From Sulfurovum riftiae (GTDB lineage Bacteria; Campylobacterota; Campylobacteria; Campylobacterales; Sulfurovaceae), in the NCBI RefSeq assembly GCF_001595645.1, contig NZ_LNKT01000072.1:1-64000 (forward strand): a stretch of DNA of 64,000 nucleotides. Direction: 5' to 3'. Below the pieces are notes generated by a model. That model saw nothing but the letters and a program-made list of their open reading frames with translations. It did no database searches and was not told the origin of the DNA. Of this stretch, positions 35,474-44,125 are shown in pieces (position 1 is the stretch's first letter; each line of letters opens with the position of its first letter). The position numbers and the translations under genes were made by a program.

Positions 35474-36049
35474 TTACTTTTTCTTTTTCTCAGAAACAAC
35501 ATATGATGCAAGATCACAAATTTCCTGTTCAGTAAAGAGTTTGGTTGTCAAATTCACGGTCATGTGTGTATTGGGATTGTCGATTCTCGGATCTGCGATC
35601 TTCTGGAATACGAATTGATTGTCTCTTGTCTTGGTATCGATAAACATCTTTTTGTAGTTTGTAAGGTCAGGACCGATATTTCCCGCACCTCTGGCACCTT
35701 CGATATTGTGACAGGCGACACAGTTTCCGTACTGCTTGGGCTTTTTTTTGATTTTGCCGTCTTTGCCTTTTTTCTCAACAAACTTTGCAAGACCTTTAGG
35801 TGGTGTTCCTTTGGCTTTTTTTCCATTCAGGTTGTGGAAAATGAATTCCCCTCTTGCAATTGATGCCGCATCTGTACTGACGCACCCTTTTGGCATTGTA
35901 TACTTTGTCGGCTTTGCAAGTTTGTCCTTTTCAATAAGTTTACTTGCATCCGGCATCTCATATGCTTTTGTCAAATCTGCTGCAGTCACCAATGATGTTG
36001 ATGAAATCAAGATCGTTGCGATAGTGACAAGTTTGATTTTTCTTTGCAT
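35474..36049 (-). CDS. soxX: SoxX, c-type cytochrome
   Basis: 191 residues, signal peptide (about 1-23). Haem site CVACH at 110-114 and a likely axial Met163 in NTHMTVNL. A lysine-rich insertion (about 78-107) precedes the haem site. It pairs with SoxA. It is the first gene of the sox operon, with AAGGAG upstream and the tandem operator repeat 41-62 bases before the ATG. Confidence 0.94.
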   Translation of the reverse strand: MQRKIKLVTIATILISSTSLVTAADLTKAYEMPDASKLIEKDKLAKPTKYTMPKGCVSTDAASIARGEFIFHNLNGKKAKGTPPKGLAKFVEKKGKDGKIKKKPKQYGNCVACHNIEGARGAGNIGPDLTNYKKMFIDTKTRDNQFVFQKIADPRIDNPNTHMTVNLTTKLFTEQEICDLASYVVSEKKKK

Positions 36050-36079
36050 TCACACTCCTTTTAAAATAGTTTCAAAAGC

Positions 36080-36111
36080 ATCTTAACCAAGAAGTGTAAA
36101 AGAAGTGTAAA
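36080..36111 (-). promoter_or_regulatory. sox promoter with tandem TTTACAC repeats
   Basis: On the minus strand, TTTACAC-TTCT occurs twice in direct tandem (36090-36111), an 11-base period, followed eight bases after the second TTTACAC by a -10-like TAAGAT (36080-36085). The layout is that of OmpR/PhoB-type regulator sites that replace the -35 box. The same repeat and spacing occur before the rhodanese operon. Confidence 0.7.
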
Positions 36112-36137
36112 AATTTTAATCTTGTTGTATAAAAAAA

Positions 36138-37292
36138 TTATTTATTGGGGAAAGTGTAGGTAAATGTCGTGCCTTTATCCAGAGTAGAAGAGACATCTAT
36201 CGCAATATTCTCCTCTTCTGTGATCTGTTTTACAATATTGAGACCGATACCAAAACCGCCTTTGGCGTCATTCTCTCTGTAGTATCGTGAAAAGATCTTC
36301 TCAATGCTTTCTATGCCGATGCCATGGTCTTCAACAGAAAAAACAATACCCTCTTGCCCCTCTTTCAGTACAATATTGACATCCGTATTGTCTTCACTGT
36401 ATTTTATCGCATTGGAAATGGTATTGTCTACAATACGCTGTAGCTTTGTTTTGGCACAGGTATAATAGATATCAGAAGCGATATCGGTATGCAAAGTAAT
36501 GTTTTTCAGATTGGCGACCTCCTGAAAATAATCCACTCTGTTCTGAATGAATTCACCCATATCAATATGTTTCTTCTTATGCTCAACACGCCCCTGTTTG
36601 ATCAGATAATCCATATCGTTGTAAATAGTCGCCAGTGTTTTTGATGCAGATTTAATACGCCAGAGATATTTGTTTTCACCGTATTTGTTGGCAAAAAGAT
36701 CAACGTTGATATTTATGATACTCAGAGGAGTATTGATCTCATGCATGGAATCTTTGATAAAATCATCCAGTTGGCTGTTAAGACGTTCAAAGGGTGCAGA
36801 AAAATTTCTCAGCAACAGAAGAGAGAAAACAAACAGTGCAATAACAATGGCGATCATCGCAGAAAAAGCAAACAGATAAATATTGTTTGCTGTATGTTGT
36901 GTCGAGACCAGCAGTCCTTTTGCACCAAAATAATATTCGTCAGGCAAAGGATAGACATAATAGTAATGATCTCCCTGATGATGAAACCCTTCGACAAAAC
37001 TGTCCGGTTCAAAGTCGAGGTCTGTATAGATACTCTGCTTGCTCTCTCTATAGAGGGCAGCTCTGTACTCTTTGTATTTGGGGAAACGATACACTTTTTC
37101 ACTGTTTTTGTAATGCTGCATAGAGGCAATGATCTTTTGTGCCTGAGACTCAAGATCGAGTTTGACCTTTGCCTCATCTATCTGCAAAAGGATCGATACA
37201 TAGGTCAGCAAAGGGACTGTAAGCAGAACAGCCAGTAACGCTGTATAGATCAACGCATATTTGCGTGCGAATTTTTTGGCATCAAAGAGCAA
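36138..37292 (-). CDS. Sensor histidine kinase of the sox-linked system
   Basis: 384 residues starting at a TTG that overlaps the regulator's stop region by 11 bases. Helices at about 13-36 and 138-162 frame a periplasmic sensing domain of about 100 residues with a His/Tyr-rich HHQGDHYYYVYP stretch. His184 in DSMHEINTPLS is the phosphorylation site; N, F and G boxes (NTISNAIKYS, DHGIGI, RYYREN, GFGIGLNIV) are intact. It is the third gene of a cache-sensor/regulator/kinase operon and ends 27 bases from the sox operator. Confidence 0.85.
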   Translation of the reverse strand: MLFDAKKFARKYALIYTALLAVLLTVPLLTYVSILLQIDEAKVKLDLESQAQKIIASMQHYKNSEKVYRFPKYKEYRAALYRESKQSIYTDLDFEPDSFVEGFHHQGDHYYYVYPLPDEYYFGAKGLLVSTQHTANNIYLFAFSAMIAIVIALFVFSLLLLRNFSAPFERLNSQLDDFIKDSMHEINTPLSIININVDLFANKYGENKYLWRIKSASKTLATIYNDMDYLIKQGRVEHKKKHIDMGEFIQNRVDYFQEVANLKNITLHTDIASDIYYTCAKTKLQRIVDNTISNAIKYSEDNTDVNIVLKEGQEGIVFSVEDHGIGIESIEKIFSRYYRENDAKGGFGIGLNIVKQITEEENIAIDVSSTLDKGTTFTYTFPNK

Positions 37293-37941
37293 TACTGTAT
37301 CCTACACCACGTATATTTTTTATAAAATCGTTTTTCAGTTTCTTTCTCAGGGTACCGACCTGTACACGCACATTGGTAGGGTCGACCCATTCACCCCAGA
37401 CCTCTTCCCAGAACATTTCGTAACTCACTACATTTCCCCGCTGTTTAATAAGCAGTTCCAGTATTTTCGCTTCTGTTTTGGCAAGTTGTATATTCTCCTC
37501 TCCCATAGAGAGTTTCATATTTTTAACACTGTAAGTATATCCGTACGGCAGATCTATTATCTCTTCTGAAGACGAAAAACAGTGCATTTTGATCACCTGC
37601 TCCACTCGTAGTTTGAGTTCCGCCAGATCGAAAGGCTTGCGAACATAATCACAGGCCCCACACTCATAGCCGCGGCTGAGATCATCTATATCTGTCAGTG
37701 AAGTAATAAAGATCGCCGGTATTGCTATACCTTCATCTCTCATCATCTTCAGTATTTCAAATCCATTTTTTTCACCCAGGACCTTCACATCAAGCAATAA
37801 AAGATCATACACTTTGTCATACACTGCATCATGTGCATCTTCAGAATTGGCAAAACAGTCTACTTCATAACCGCTGTCTTCCAAAAACTCCTGCATGCTC
37901 AGTGCAAGCATGGATTCATCTTCCAAAATAAGAATTTTCAT
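37282..37941 (-). CDS. OmpR-family response regulator of the sox-linked system
   Basis: 219 residues. The receiver domain has Glu7/Asp8, phospho-acceptor Asp51 (LLLLDVKV), a Thr/Ser switch residue (FITSLTD) and the conserved Lys in YVRKPFD. The winged-helix DNA-binding domain (about 125-219) ends in the usual NIRGVGYSI. Its ATG overlaps the cache-sensor stop by four bases. It is the best candidate to bind the tandem TTTACAC sites on both sides of its operon. Confidence 0.88.
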   Translation of the reverse strand: MKILILEDESMLALSMQEFLEDSGYEVDCFANSEDAHDAVYDKVYDLLLLDVKVLGEKNGFEILKMMRDEGIAIPAIFITSLTDIDDLSRGYECGACDYVRKPFDLAELKLRVEQVIKMHCFSSSEEIIDLPYGYTYSVKNMKLSMGEENIQLAKTEAKILELLIKQRGNVVSYEMFWEEVWGEWVDPTNVRVQVGTLRKKLKNDFIKNIRGVGYSIAL

Positions 37942-39044
37942 TTTACAACCCCTATCTTTTTTTCATTATATTTGTTTTGAAGGATAATATCTATCAACTC
38001 CTCTTTACTATACTCTCGGAGTATTTCTTTTGCTTCAGCTTCCAGTGCTGTTTTATCTTCCTTCTTTAATTTGGGGAGCAACGCAATGAGATCTTTGTCG
38101 TAACCACTTTTAAAACTTCCATAGGGATGTTGCCAATTTGCAACTACCTCTTCCATATCTTCATCCGAAAACTGTGTAAAAAATGATCTTCTGTGATTGC
38201 TCTTTTCATATTCATCCAACGCTTCCCTGGAAAGTGTTAATAGATATACTCCTATTTTTTCTCCTATACCATTATACATAGGTTCCAGAATATACAATCT
38301 TTTCTTCTCGTAAATATAACTTTTTCCCTCCAGCTTCTTCCAGTCCAACATTTCGATCTTTTTCTTCAAATAGGGATTAAAAGAGTGATTGGCTATAACA
38401 TACCCGTGCAAGAAAGGAAAGTTCTGCATTAATTCTGCCTGCTTCAAATACTTTTCATCCATGAGCACAAACAGGTCAATCCCTTTTTTATTCAATTTTT
38501 CGGCAAACTCATCCACAAATTTGATGACTTCCAGATAGCCCAGCAGTTTTTTACCGCTGTAGATGGGAATAGTGGCTTTAAAGGTAAGCAATCTCCCCAC
38601 CTCCATACCCACTTTTGGTTTTTTGTTGGTCTTCAATTTTCTAAGATCATCACGAAACCACCATATAGGCATACCTTCATACCCTTCGTCCCAACTTCTT
38701 GCAAAAATGAAAAAATCCGGGGTCAATACCTGTATACGCAGTGATTTCAGGTGTGTATACTTTCTAAAACGCTGTGTAATGCGTGTCAATATTTCATAGC
38801 CTTTGGCTTCGTCATCTGCACTCAACGCATTTTTCAGACCACCATCTTCCGCCAATGCCAAAGAAAAAGTAAGAAGATCAGACATTTCATACGCAAGGCC
38901 CGCTTCAAAATTACTGGTCACATGGTCACTCAGTGTTGCCAGTCGGTCTTTTTCACTTTTCGTAAAAAAGAAAAAGACCGATGCCAGAAGTATGACCAGC
39001 ACAAGGAAGGTAACCCACAAAGAGATTTTATTTAATTGTTTCAT
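37938..39044 (-). CDS. Membrane-anchored cache-domain sensor without kinase
   Basis: 368 residues from the ATG at 39042-39044 (a TTG 21 bases upstream is possible; neither has a strong ribosome site). A single N-terminal helix (about 8-28) anchors a periplasmic region that reads like a double cache domain (about 40-260: RIQVLTPDFFIFARSW, ATIPIYSGKKLLGYLEV). A C-terminal helical region ends near IILQNKYNEKKIGVVK. No second clear helix, HAMP, kinase or methyl-accepting domain follows. It is first in the operon with the regulator and kinase, so it may present the signal to the kinase. Confidence 0.7.
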   Translation of the reverse strand: MKQLNKISLWVTFLVLVILLASVFFFFTKSEKDRLATLSDHVTSNFEAGLAYEMSDLLTFSLALAEDGGLKNALSADDEAKGYEILTRITQRFRKYTHLKSLRIQVLTPDFFIFARSWDEGYEGMPIWWFRDDLRKLKTNKKPKVGMEVGRLLTFKATIPIYSGKKLLGYLEVIKFVDEFAEKLNKKGIDLFVLMDEKYLKQAELMQNFPFLHGYVIANHSFNPYLKKKIEMLDWKKLEGKSYIYEKKRLYILEPMYNGIGEKIGVYLLTLSREALDEYEKSNHRRSFFTQFSDEDMEEVVANWQHPYGSFKSGYDKDLIALLPKLKKEDKTALEAEAKEILREYSKEELIDIILQNKYNEKKIGVVK

Positions 39045-39100
39045 CAAGCTAATGCTACGAAACAAACACTATATTTGCGCTTAAGGTCACTTCAAACACT

Positions 39101-39135
39101 TTTACACATTTTTTACACACTGCTGCTACTATACT
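39101..39135 (+). promoter_or_regulatory. Rhodanese-operon promoter with tandem TTTACAC repeats
   Basis: TTTACAC at 39101-39107 and again at 39112-39118, an 11-base period. A -10-like TACTAT begins eight bases after the second copy (39127-39132), the same gap as in the sox promoter; TATACT at 39130-39135 is an alternative. The site lies between the divergent cache-sensor and rhodanese genes, so it could also serve autoregulation. Confidence 0.7.
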
Positions 39136-39166
39136 GCTGAACAACATACATATATAAAGGAAAAAC

Positions 39167-39625
39167 ATGAAAAAATTTATGAGTCTGGCACTTTTAGCAT
39201 CGATATGCATTTTGCCACTGACAGCAGGCCATCCGGAGACAGACAAGCTGATCGAGAAAGCCCAGAAAGATGCCGGTGAGATCACACCGAAAGCACTTAA
39301 AGCCATGCTTGACAAAGAAGAAGATGTCATTATACTGGATGTCAGGGAAAGCGAACAGAGAGCAGAAGGAGAGATCTATGCAGACAATTATATTGCCATC
39401 ACACGAGGTAATTTGGAATTTCAGGTGCTCAACAAGATCAAAAATAAAGATGCCCGCATCATCACCTATTGTCGCGGAGGAAGCCGTGGCGCACTTGCTG
39501 CACAGACACTCAGAAAACTCGGTTATAAAAATGCCACTAATCTGAAGGGCGGACTTAAAGGCTGGGCCAAAGCGGGCTATCCCATTGAAACCGGTCTTGG
39601 CGTGACGACACTTACCAAAGAATAG
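39167..39625 (+). CDS. Periplasmic rhodanese-like sulfurtransferase
   Basis: 152 residues with a signal peptide (about 1-21). One rhodanese domain with active Cys102 in TYCRGGSRGALAAQTL, followed by the GGLKGWAKAGYP ending typical of the fold. Predicted to move sulfane sulfur in the periplasm. First gene of a three-gene operon transcribed away from the sox-linked regulator genes and preceded by the tandem operator. Confidence 0.88.
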   Translation: MKKFMSLALLASICILPLTAGHPETDKLIEKAQKDAGEITPKALKAMLDKEEDVIILDVRESEQRAEGEIYADNYIAITRGNLEFQVLNKIKNKDARIITYCRGGSRGALAAQTLRKLGYKNATNLKGGLKGWAKAGYPIETGLGVTTLTKE

Positions 39626-39669
39626 CGTCACAGGAAACATACCAACCCAACAAATACGAAGGATACAAA

Positions 39670-40140
39670 ATGAGAAAAGTACTTCTGATACTGCTGCTTG
39701 CAGGTATGAATCTGCTGCTGGCAGAAGAGCATGCAGCAAAAGTGGTGTATGACCTTACAACAAAGGATCTGGAAAAATTCGAACGTAATATACTGAAAGG
39801 CATTGTCGTCAACAAGGCACATTACGAAAGCACTTTAAAAGAATTTGATGTCACCGTCGTGATCCATGGCGGTGCCTACAGATTTTTCACCAAAGATCCG
39901 GAAAACAGCATATTTAAAGATGATACCGCACTCATAAAAACCTATAAAGATCTGGCCAAACGTATAGCGTCCATGGCAAAGAACTATGATGTTGAATTTT
40001 TAATGTGCGGTGCGGCCATGCCGAGAAATAAACTTGAAGCAAAAGATGTATATAATTTTGTCAAGATCATCCCCAATTCGACCATTGGACTGATAGACAG
40101 ACAGAATGATGGTTATGCATATATACCTGTTGGAAACTAG
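39670..40140 (+). CDS. Exported DsrE-family protein
   Basis: 156 residues, signal peptide (about 1-19). The DsrE fold is seen in VTVVIHGGAYRFF and VEFLMCGAAMPRNKL; the Cys of CGAAM matches the sulfur-accepting Cys of the family and the CGNTM of the other DsrE protein in the sox operon. It ends in YAYIPVGN, much like WTYIRP there, so the two are related paralogues. Probably accepts sulfur from the rhodanese. Confidence 0.8.
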   Translation: MRKVLLILLLAGMNLLLAEEHAAKVVYDLTTKDLEKFERNILKGIVVNKAHYESTLKEFDVTVVIHGGAYRFFTKDPENSIFKDDTALIKTYKDLAKRIASMAKNYDVEFLMCGAAMPRNKLEAKDVYNFVKIIPNSTIGLIDRQNDGYAYIPVGN

Positions 40141-40149
40141 GAGACAAAG

Positions 40150-40992
40150 ATGGCAAAGATCACACGAAGAGGTTTCATCAAAGGTGCGGCTGTTATGTCA
40201 GCTGCACCCTTTTTAACGGAAGCCAATGAAAAAAAACCTGAAACACTGAAATTTATTCATATTACGGATTCGCATATGGACCTCAGCAACAATGAAAGTG
40301 TGGATGCCATGATACTGATGGTGGAATTCATTAACAAAAACCATAAAGATCTTGATTTTGTACTTTTTGGAGGAGACAACTTCAACAACAATGTCGAAGG
40401 CAATAAAGATGCCCTTGCCTACAAAGAGATCGTGGAGAAACTCTCCTGCCCTGCCTACCATGTCAGAGGGAACAAGGAGTCACACCCCAACCCGGATGAT
40501 GCCATCCATTTGGAGGAGTTCAAAACACTTTTCGTCTCTTCTCCTGCACTTAAAGTAAATGGAAAAGACTGGCTTCTTGAAACGAAAGGATATGCTCTTT
40601 TGGGACTTGACAGCTGTATTGAAGGTGCCAACAACGGTAAATATACAGAAGAGACAATGCAATTCGCCGAATCCGTACTTAAAACAGGGAAACCTACGAT
40701 TATTCTGAACCACCATCCCTATACGAACTACTGGAAGGGGACGGATCCCAAAGATATCCATAAATATGTACTGAACAATACGGAAGAGGTACAAAAACGT
40801 CTGTTTGGTTTTGACAACCTCATACTGACACTCTCAGGGCACAAACACATTGACTCTGTGACAAAGATCAATCAAACCAATGTCATTGTGACCCGTGGAT
40901 TTATCCGTCCGCTCGATATGGATATGTACCCTATGCGGCTTGTTGAGATCACAGAGGGGAAGGTAAGTGAGAAGCTGATCTATACTGCTTAG
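40150..40992 (+). CDS. Tat-exported metallophosphoesterase
   Basis: 280 residues with a Tat signal (ITRRGFIKGAAVMSAAP). Calcineurin-like motifs in order: HITDSHMD, FGGDNFN, RGNKESH, LNHHPY and LSGHKHIDS, giving a full dimetal site. The usual GNHE is GNKE here. SoxB shares this superfamily, but this enzyme lacks SoxB's GHWEFTYG and C-terminal domain. Substrate unknown; its operon partners suggest a role in periplasmic sulfur handling. Ends by overlapping the convergent kinase gene by four bases. Confidence 0.82.
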   Translation: MAKITRRGFIKGAAVMSAAPFLTEANEKKPETLKFIHITDSHMDLSNNESVDAMILMVEFINKNHKDLDFVLFGGDNFNNNVEGNKDALAYKEIVEKLSCPAYHVRGNKESHPNPDDAIHLEEFKTLFVSSPALKVNGKDWLLETKGYALLGLDSCIEGANNGKYTEETMQFAESVLKTGKPTIILNHHPYTNYWKGTDPKDIHKYVLNNTEEVQKRLFGFDNLILTLSGHKHIDSVTKINQTNVIVTRGFIRPLDMDMYPMRLVEITEGKVSEKLIYTA

Positions 40993-42008
40993 ATTTTAAA
41001 CGAAAAAGTGGAACCGACATCTAATGCAGAGCTGATTTCCAGTTCACTGTCATGAAGTGTCAGAATTGTTTTGACAATGGAGAGTCCAAGCCCCATGGAA
41101 TTGTCCCAGTTATGTGTCCCCGAACGGTAGAATTTCTTGGTCACTTTTCCCAGGTCTTTTTCACTGATACCGCTTCCTTTGTCGATCACGGAGATACGGT
41201 CTTCATCGATCTTCAATGTAACGGTATCTTTGGAGTATTTCAGAGCATTCTCCATCAGGTTCTTGAGGACCAGTTCGATGAGTGTCCGGTCTGCTTCGAC
41301 CGTACGTTCTTCTCCGATGATCTCTATCTCGCGATCCTTATAAGACTCCTGCAGTGCCGCCTTGACCTCATTGGCCAGTGAAAGTATGTTGAATGTGCTC
41401 TTGTGGAGCGTTGCTTCACCACTCTCGAATTTGTTCCACAATATCAAACGGGAAAGCAGTGATTCGATCTTTTGGCCGTTGCTATAGACCTTGCCCAGGA
41501 ATTTTTCCTGCAACTCCTTGGGAATATCGGGATCTTCCTGCAGCGTCTGTGAATAACCCATAATGGAAGCAATTGGATTTCTGAATTCATGGGCAATGGC
41601 AGAGAGCATATCGGCACGCTGGCGGTTCTTCAGTTTGAGTTTGGCATTGTAGCGCTGTTTGATATCTTCACGCTTCTTGGCACTCTTGAGTACACGGATC
41701 AGGTTCTCGTTGATCTCTTCGAATTCATGGGTGAAAAAACGTGTTTCGTAATCGATCTGCTCTATCTCATCGAGATTTTTAAGGTATTTGTTGATCACTT
41801 CAAGTTCGTTCTGCATGCGTTTTGCACCGCGGTAGATGGAAAATATGAAAAGTGCGAAAGCCAGGCCCAAAAGCGTTATGGCAAGGATAGTATCGACCTG
41901 TTCCTTCATGACGATAACGATCAATACGGAGAAAAGGATAAAGACAAAGACAGCAAGTGTGACCAGCCTTGCCATCACATACTCTGTAAATTTCGGTTTG
42001 GTGAACAC
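40989..42008 (-). CDS. Sensor histidine kinase without adjacent regulator
   Basis: 339 residues from a GTG with GAGGAG ten bases upstream. Two close helices (about 13-33 and 38-58) leave almost no periplasmic loop, so it may sense within the membrane or cytoplasm. A coiled-coil linker (about 60-130) leads to His140 in SAIAHEFRNP; NLMENALKYS, DKGSGI and GLGLSIV complete the ATPase domain. No response regulator gene adjoins it. It is the last gene of the operon that starts at the FTR-like gene. Confidence 0.83.
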   Translation of the reverse strand: MFTKPKFTEYVMARLVTLAVFVFILFSVLIVIVMKEQVDTILAITLLGLAFALFIFSIYRGAKRMQNELEVINKYLKNLDEIEQIDYETRFFTHEFEEINENLIRVLKSAKKREDIKQRYNAKLKLKNRQRADMLSAIAHEFRNPIASIMGYSQTLQEDPDIPKELQEKFLGKVYSNGQKIESLLSRLILWNKFESGEATLHKSTFNILSLANEVKAALQESYKDREIEIIGEERTVEADRTLIELVLKNLMENALKYSKDTVTLKIDEDRISVIDKGSGISEKDLGKVTKKFYRSGTHNWDNSMGLGLSIVKTILTLHDSELEISSALDVGSTFSFKI

Positions 42009-42049
42009 GCTTCGCTACTCCTCTGACTCTGGATTTAACCGTTAAAGAC

Positions 42050-42466
42050 CTACTGTTTTTTCAGGGGAACCTTCTGTTCCACACTGTCGATGAAACTGAT
42101 GAAGTCATCGACCTTGTAGTATCCAACGAGCGATTCAAGGAGTTCTTTATCGGCCGTCATGAAAAAGATGGTAGGCACACCGTCGATCTTCGGCAGTGCC
42201 TCCACAGCCTTTTTATTCTCTTCCATGACCTTTACCGTCACATACGGGACAAGTCTTTTTTCGACGCTTTCATCACCAAGGGTGCGGTATTTCATCTTTT
42301 TGCACCATCGGCAATGCTCGCCTTCGACCATGACCATCACGACCTTCTGCTCTTTCTGTGCTTTGTCGAATGCACTTTCCAGATCTGGTTGCCACGCAAT
42401 TTCTGCAAACAGTACCGTCGCCATCAGTAAAGCATAGGCCATCACGACCTTTTTCATTGTATTCAT
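42050..42466 (-). CDS. Periplasmic thioredoxin-fold protein
   Basis: 138 residues with a signal peptide (about 1-21). CRWC in EGEHCRWCKKM is the redox motif and VPTIFF holds the cis-Pro of the fold. It resembles the thioredoxin half of the cytochrome fusion in the sox operon (CHYCKKM). Likely a thiol-disulfide reductase for periplasmic cytochrome or sulfur-protein upkeep. Confidence 0.82.
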   Translation of the reverse strand: MNTMKKVVMAYALLMATVLFAEIAWQPDLESAFDKAQKEQKVVMVMVEGEHCRWCKKMKYRTLGDESVEKRLVPYVTVKVMEENKKAVEALPKIDGVPTIFFMTADKELLESLVGYYKVDDFISFIDSVEQKVPLKKQ

Positions 42467-42469
42467 CTC

Positions 42470-43576
42470 TTATTCCTCATCGTTAAAATGCGCGACCAGA
42501 TCTTTAAAGACATGGTAAAGTGCTTCGACTTCTGCTATGGAGGTTCTCTCATTGGGTGCATGGATCGTATCGTTGATGACACCGAATTCGACCACATCGA
42601 TGCCGAATGCACCCATGAAGCGTGCATCACTGGTACCCCCTGCGGTCGACAGTTTCGTCTCGACTCCTGTCACCTTCCTGATACTCTGCTGCAGGTGTCC
42701 GACCACTTTGGAGTCGTGCCTGGTCACAAAAGGGTACGACCCCTGTGTCAACACAAGGATATGTTCCATATCTTCGAGGACTTCATCGATATGGAGTTTA
42801 ACACTCTCCTGTGTAGTTTTTGTGGAGTTGCGCACATTGAACATGATCTTGAGCTCTCCGGGGGTCACATTCGTCACTTCCATGCCGCCCCGTATATCGG
42901 TAATGACCATCTGGCTGGGCGCGAAATCCTCATCTCCGTCATCTAGATGGATACCTGCAAGCCTGTGAAGCACTGTCGATATCTGGTGGACCGGATTGAC
43001 CGCTTTTTCGGGGTAGGCTGCATGCCCCTGCTTCCCTTTGATGGTAAGGTAGCCGTTGATGGAACCCCTTCGTCCTATCTTGATGGCATCCCCGAATGTC
43101 ATTTCACAGGTCGGTTCCGCCACGATACAGTAGTCGGGAAGCATACCGATCGTTTTGAGATGTTCCAGCATGATCACCGTACCGTGTGTCGCTTCTCCCT
43201 CTTCATCCGATGTCAACAGAATGGAGAGACGGCCTTTGAAACCGTCACACTCCCTGACTGTCTCAAGGAACGCTGCAACACCGCTCTTCATATCCTGTGC
43301 CCCGCGGGCATAGATATTCCCCTCCTTGATGACCGGGACAAAAGGGTTGGTATGCCAGCCTTTGCCGGCAGGTACGACATCGACATGCCCTGCGAAACAG
43401 AGGTGAGGTCCTTCGGAGAACTCTTTGGTCAGAAAAAGGTTCTTCACCCCTTCATCGTTCACATAGATTGCTTCGAATCCTTCCATATAGTTTTCTATGA
43501 ACGCCAGGGATCCCGCATCATCCGGCGTAATGGATTCAAAACTCAACAGTTTCATCAAAAGGTCAACTACATTCAT
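42470..43576 (-). CDS. dapE: Succinyl-diaminopimelate desuccinylase
   Basis: 368 residues. M20 peptidase motifs: CFAGHVDVVPAG (first metal ligands), ARGAQDMKSGVAAF, LTSDEEGEATHG with the catalytic Glu pair, and GGTSDARF. These are DapE markers. It makes diaminopimelate for murein and lysine. Starts by overlapping the esterase gene by four bases; three bases separate it from the thioredoxin gene. Confidence 0.93.
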   Translation of the reverse strand: MNVVDLLMKLLSFESITPDDAGSLAFIENYMEGFEAIYVNDEGVKNLFLTKEFSEGPHLCFAGHVDVVPAGKGWHTNPFVPVIKEGNIYARGAQDMKSGVAAFLETVRECDGFKGRLSILLTSDEEGEATHGTVIMLEHLKTIGMLPDYCIVAEPTCEMTFGDAIKIGRRGSINGYLTIKGKQGHAAYPEKAVNPVHQISTVLHRLAGIHLDDGDEDFAPSQMVITDIRGGMEVTNVTPGELKIMFNVRNSTKTTQESVKLHIDEVLEDMEHILVLTQGSYPFVTRHDSKVVGHLQQSIRKVTGVETKLSTAGGTSDARFMGAFGIDVVEFGVINDTIHAPNERTSIAEVEALYHVFKDLVAHFNDEE

Positions 43577-44124
43577 TTTTTCTCTTTAAAATTCTTAATC
43601 ATGCAGAGGTAGTCTGCAATATTCTCGAAACGGTGGTTCCCGCCGTACTCTATGACCACTCTGTGGCGTTCATAGAGAAGATGGGCTTTGGTATAGTCAA
43701 GTATCTCATCTTCACTCTGCAGCAGCACCAGATACCTGCCATGTTCGATACGTCCTTTGAGGTCCTTGAGCTGCTCGATATAGACCGGCTTGAACTCGAA
43801 ACGCTCATCGTCACAGTAACGCTGCTGCCACCCTACATACATTTTGAGTGTTTCATAAGGTTCTGTAGAAGGATTGAGAAGTACCGCTTTCATCCCATAT
43901 TTTTCTGCCAGATGTGTGGCATAGAAAGCACCCAGAGAGGAACCGACGATCAGGTCAACGGGTTCTTTTGCAAGTATCTTTTCAAGAAAAGGGATCACTT
44001 CGATCGGTGCATAGGGAAGGTCGGGGGCAAGTACTTTCTCCTCGCCGAAATAGGCCTTGAGTGCTGTGTATTTCTCTCCTTTTCCGCAAGAGGCAAAACC
44101 ATGCAGGAAAAGGATCTTGGACAT
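43573..44124 (-). CDS. YqiA-like alpha/beta-hydrolase esterase
   Basis: 183 residues. LFLHGFASCGKG opens the fold, GSSLGAFYAT is the nucleophile elbow (Ser), LQSEDEILDY holds the acid and GGNHRF the His. The size and motifs fit the small YqiA/UPF0227 esterases. Substrate unknown. Tightly packed in the FTR-to-kinase operon. Confidence 0.82.
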   Translation of the reverse strand: MSKILFLHGFASCGKGEKYTALKAYFGEEKVLAPDLPYAPIEVIPFLEKILAKEPVDLIVGSSLGAFYATHLAEKYGMKAVLLNPSTEPYETLKMYVGWQQRYCDDERFEFKPVYIEQLKDLKGRIEHGRYLVLLQSEDEILDYTKAHLLYERHRVVIEYGGNHRFENIADYLCMIKNFKEKK

Positions 44125-44125
44125 C

